DNA from: Spirochaetia bacterium
Lineage (GTDB): Bacteria > Spirochaetota > Leptospirae > Leptospirales > Leptonemataceae
Length of the DNA stretch: 7,466 bases
Assembly: GCA_016195395.1 (NCBI GenBank)
Contig: JACPZR010000010.1
Span: 1-7,466 of the forward strand
Direction of reading: 5' to 3'
The first letter of the stretch is position 1, and every line of letters starts with the position of its first letter. The notes beneath the pieces were generated by a model. It was given only the letters and a program-made list of their open reading frames with translations. It made no database searches and had not been told where the DNA came from. Shown in pieces: positions 6,145 through 7,466 of the stretch. The position numbers and the translations under genes were made by a program.

Positions 6145-6354
6145 ATGATAGGTGTTTTTGTAAAAGATGGGGAAACGATCGATTCCGCGCTGAAGCGTTT
6201 CAAAAGGGAATGCATCAATGCCGGGATTCAATCGGAAATCAAACGACGTGAATTCTATGAGAAGCCGTCGGAACGGCGCAAGCGCAAGCTGGAAGCAGCA
6301 ATGCGGAAGCGTGAAAAGAAGCGTATTATGATGATGCGCAAAGACAAAGCCTAA
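6145..6354 (+). CDS. rpsU: 30S ribosomal protein S21
   Basis: A complete 69-residue S21, a small basic protein of the 30S subunit that helps initiation on mRNA. It begins [19 protein letters not shown], has the family core [23 protein letters not shown] and ends with a lysine/arginine-rich tail ([18 protein letters not shown]). Length and order of motifs are normal for the family. The ATG is preceded by only a weak purine run (GGGGG 14 bases upstream). It is the first gene of the rpsU - yqeY - dnaG operon. The wording of the N-terminus and tail is close to Leptospira S21 as I recall it, and this is the main basis for the taxonomic guess. Confidence 0.95.
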   Translation: MIGVFVKDGETIDSALKRFKRECINAGIQSEIKRREFYEKPSERRKRKLEAAMRKREKKRIMMMRKDKA

Positions 6355-6377
6355 GCTCCCGCTTTCGCAGAGTTTTT

Positions 6378-6392
6378 GGCGCAGACTGCGCC
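6378..6392 (+). terminator. Hairpin in the rpsU-yqeY gap, possible attenuator
   Basis: GGCGCA (6378-6383) and TGCGCC (6387-6392) form a perfect 6-bp GC-rich stem with a 3-base loop, 24 bases after the rpsU stop. The tail is CTCTTGAAAT... with no real T tract, so full termination is unlikely. In E. coli the rpsU-dnaG gap holds a terminator that lowers dnaG expression relative to rpsU; a similar partial stop or an RNA-processing or stabilising stem is a reasonable inference here. Confidence 0.45.
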
Positions 6393-6415
6393 TCTTGAAA
6401 TAACCGGAGAATCCA

Positions 6416-6883
6416 ATGTCAACGCTCTTTGAAAAGATCCAGACGGACCTGGAGGCGGCACTGCGCGCCAAGGCGGAGCCGGACCTCGGCGTTCTGCGGA
6501 TGCTCAAGAGCGACCTCCAGTATGAGATGACAAAGACCGGCGTCAAGTCCCTTGGCGACCCTGAAGTCCAAGCCCTGATCCAACGCTCTATCAAGAAAAG
6601 AAAAGAATCCATCGACCAATTCCAAAAGGGCGGCCGCCAGGACCTGGCTGATAAAGAGGCCGCGGAGATCGCCGTCCTCGATAAGTACCTCCCCGCAGCT
6701 GTGTCTGAAAAGCAGATCGCAGAAGCCATTGAAGAGGCCGTTGAAGCAACCGTTAAGGCGGCCGGAACCCCCGGACCCGGCGATGTGGGCAAATTGATGG
6801 GCCGCGTGATGGGCAAGTTTAAAGGCCAGAACATTGACGGAAACAAAGTCAAGGAAATGGTGCAGAAGCGCCTTGGGGCGTGA
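6416..6883 (+). CDS. yqeY: YqeY/GatB-type domain protein
   Basis: A complete 155-residue protein of the YqeY family, which shares a domain with the tail of GatB, a subunit of the tRNA-dependent amidotransferase. The N-terminal half is helical (STLFEKIQTDLEAALRAK, RMLKSDLQYEM, IQRSIKKRKESIDQFQKGGR). The middle has the family phrase AAEIAVLDKYLP. The C-terminus has GPGDVGKLMGRVMGKFKGQ then IDGNKVKEMVQKRL, the tRNA-binding-like helical bundle. Start ATG has GGAG six to seven bases upstream. It lies 61 bases after rpsU, and its stop overlaps the dnaG start by four bases (GTGA). This rpsU-yqeY-dnaG order is common. The exact role of stand-alone YqeY is not established. Confidence 0.92.
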   Translation: MSTLFEKIQTDLEAALRAKAEPDLGVLRMLKSDLQYEMTKTGVKSLGDPEVQALIQRSIKKRKESIDQFQKGGRQDLADKEAAEIAVLDKYLPAAVSEKQIAEAIEEAVEATVKAAGTPGPGDVGKLMGRVMGKFKGQNIDGNKVKEMVQKRLGA

Positions 6884-7466
6884 CCATATTGGATCGTGCT
6901 GACGTCAAAGACCGTATTCTTGCTGCCATTCCCATTGAGTCGTACATAGGCCGTTTCGTAACGCTGAAAAAGGCGGGCCGATCGCTCACAGGGCTCTGCC
7001 CGTTCCACTCCGAAAAGTCGCCATCGTTTCACGTTACCCCGGAGAAGGGCCTCTACCACTGCTTTGGCTGCCAGAAGGGCGGGAATCTCTTCACGTTTGT
7101 CATGGATCACGAGGGGCTGTCGTTCAACGAAGCCTTGGAGACGCTTGCACGTTATGCGGGCATTGAAATCCAGAAAGATCATTCCAAAGGCGGCCGACAG
7201 GAAGCCCTCTATGATATAAACGAACGGGTGGCCAAAGCCTTCCAGTCGTTTCTAGCCGGAGGCGAGGGCGGCGTCTTCAGGGACTACGCGGCATCGAGAA
7301 AGATCGGCCAGCCCATCATGGACGACTTCAGAATCGGAGCAGCTCCAGAGAGATGGCAGTGGCTCGAGGCGGCTGTGGGCGCCGGTTCTACGGACCGCCC
7401 CAAGCTGCTAGAACTGGGTTTGATCCGACCGGGGAAGGACCAGCCCTACGATTTCTTCCGGGGCCG
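6880..7466 (+). CDS. dnaG: DNA primase, N-terminal part (runs off right edge)
   Basis: DnaG makes RNA primers for DNA replication with the DnaB helicase. The GTG start (6880) overlaps the yqeY stop as GTGA, so it is probably translated by coupling. The start reads MTILDRADVKDRILAAIPIE and then SYIGRFVTLKKAG. The CHC2 zinc-binding motif is complete: C40, H43, C61 and C64 (CPFHSEKSPSFHVTPEKG ... YHCFGCQKGGN). FTFVMDHEGLSFNEALETLA follows as in the family. The RNA-polymerase-like domain begins with FRDYAASRKI, FRIGAAPERW and LLELGLIRPGKD, with YDFFRGR at the edge. The TOPRIM catalytic domain lies beyond the window. About 195 codons are present of a normal length near 600. An alternative TTG start at 6889 cannot be excluded, but the GTGA overlap favours 6880. 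No frame breaks are seen. Confidence 0.95.
   Translation, partial: MTILDRADVKDRILAAIPIESYIGRFVTLKKAGRSLTGLCPFHSEKSPSFHVTPEKGLYHCFGCQKGGNLFTFVMDHEGLSFNEALETLARYAGIEIQKDHSKGGRQEALYDINERVAKAFQSFLAGGEGGVFRDYAASRKIGQPIMDDFRIGAAPERWQWLEAAVGAGSTDRPKLLELGLIRPGKDQPYDFFRG

Noticed and set aside
6060..6218. Longer N-terminal extension of the 91-residue protein
   Set aside because: It overlaps rpsU on the other strand and has no ribosome binding site or family pattern; the GTG at 6059 with AAGGG is better.
6142..7182. 346-codon minus-strand open frame across rpsU-yqeY-dnaG
   Set aside because: It is antisense to three well-identified genes and shows no protein family pattern.

Overview
The window looks like chromosomal DNA of a moderately GC-rich spirochaete, most likely of the Leptospirales (an inference). 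The best clue is ribosomal protein S21: its start ([17 protein letters not shown]) and lysine-rich tail are close to what I remember of Leptospira S21. The RFVP-type adenylate/guanylate cyclase, the MerR-TPR regulator, the DnaE type and a FliG-related protein fit the same group. No phage, transposon, CRISPR or RNA gene was seen.

Layout. Minus strand, left: the first 16 codons of a cysteine synthase gene (cysK, 1-47), then dnaE (28-3194) with a good sigma70-type promoter (3294-3322). Plus strand, centre: a MerR-type DNA-binding segment (3511 to about 3805), a TPR segment (about 3795-4085) and a FliG-related segment (about 4088-4996). Minus strand: a class III nucleotide cyclase (5048-5690, in two frames), preceded in the direction of transcription by a small unrecognised protein (5784-6059) and a terminator-like structure. 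Plus strand, right: the classical macromolecular-synthesis operon rpsU - yqeY - dnaG, with dnaG running off the edge.

The main oddity is that the left and centre genes are repeatedly broken. dnaE lacks about 40 conserved PHP-domain residues and changes frame at 2925. The MerR and TPR segments are out of frame around 3800. The third TPR stops inside its first helix near 4083 and runs into a FliG-like segment with no start codon. The cyclase loses the usual stretch between RFVP and LFADI at 5581 and changes frame. The DnaE C-terminus also diverges right after its OB fold, where an AT-rich stretch begins. In contrast, rpsU, yqeY and dnaG are intact. Since dnaE is normally essential, these are either assembly or consensus deletions or real small deletions in a decaying copy. 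The sequence alone cannot decide between the two.

The intact parts supply replication (DnaE polymerase, DnaG primase), translation (S21) and a putative tRNA-amidation-related factor (YqeY). The middle block suggests regulation or signalling (MerR-TPR, cyclase, FliG-like scaffold), but its original function cannot be read from the broken copies.
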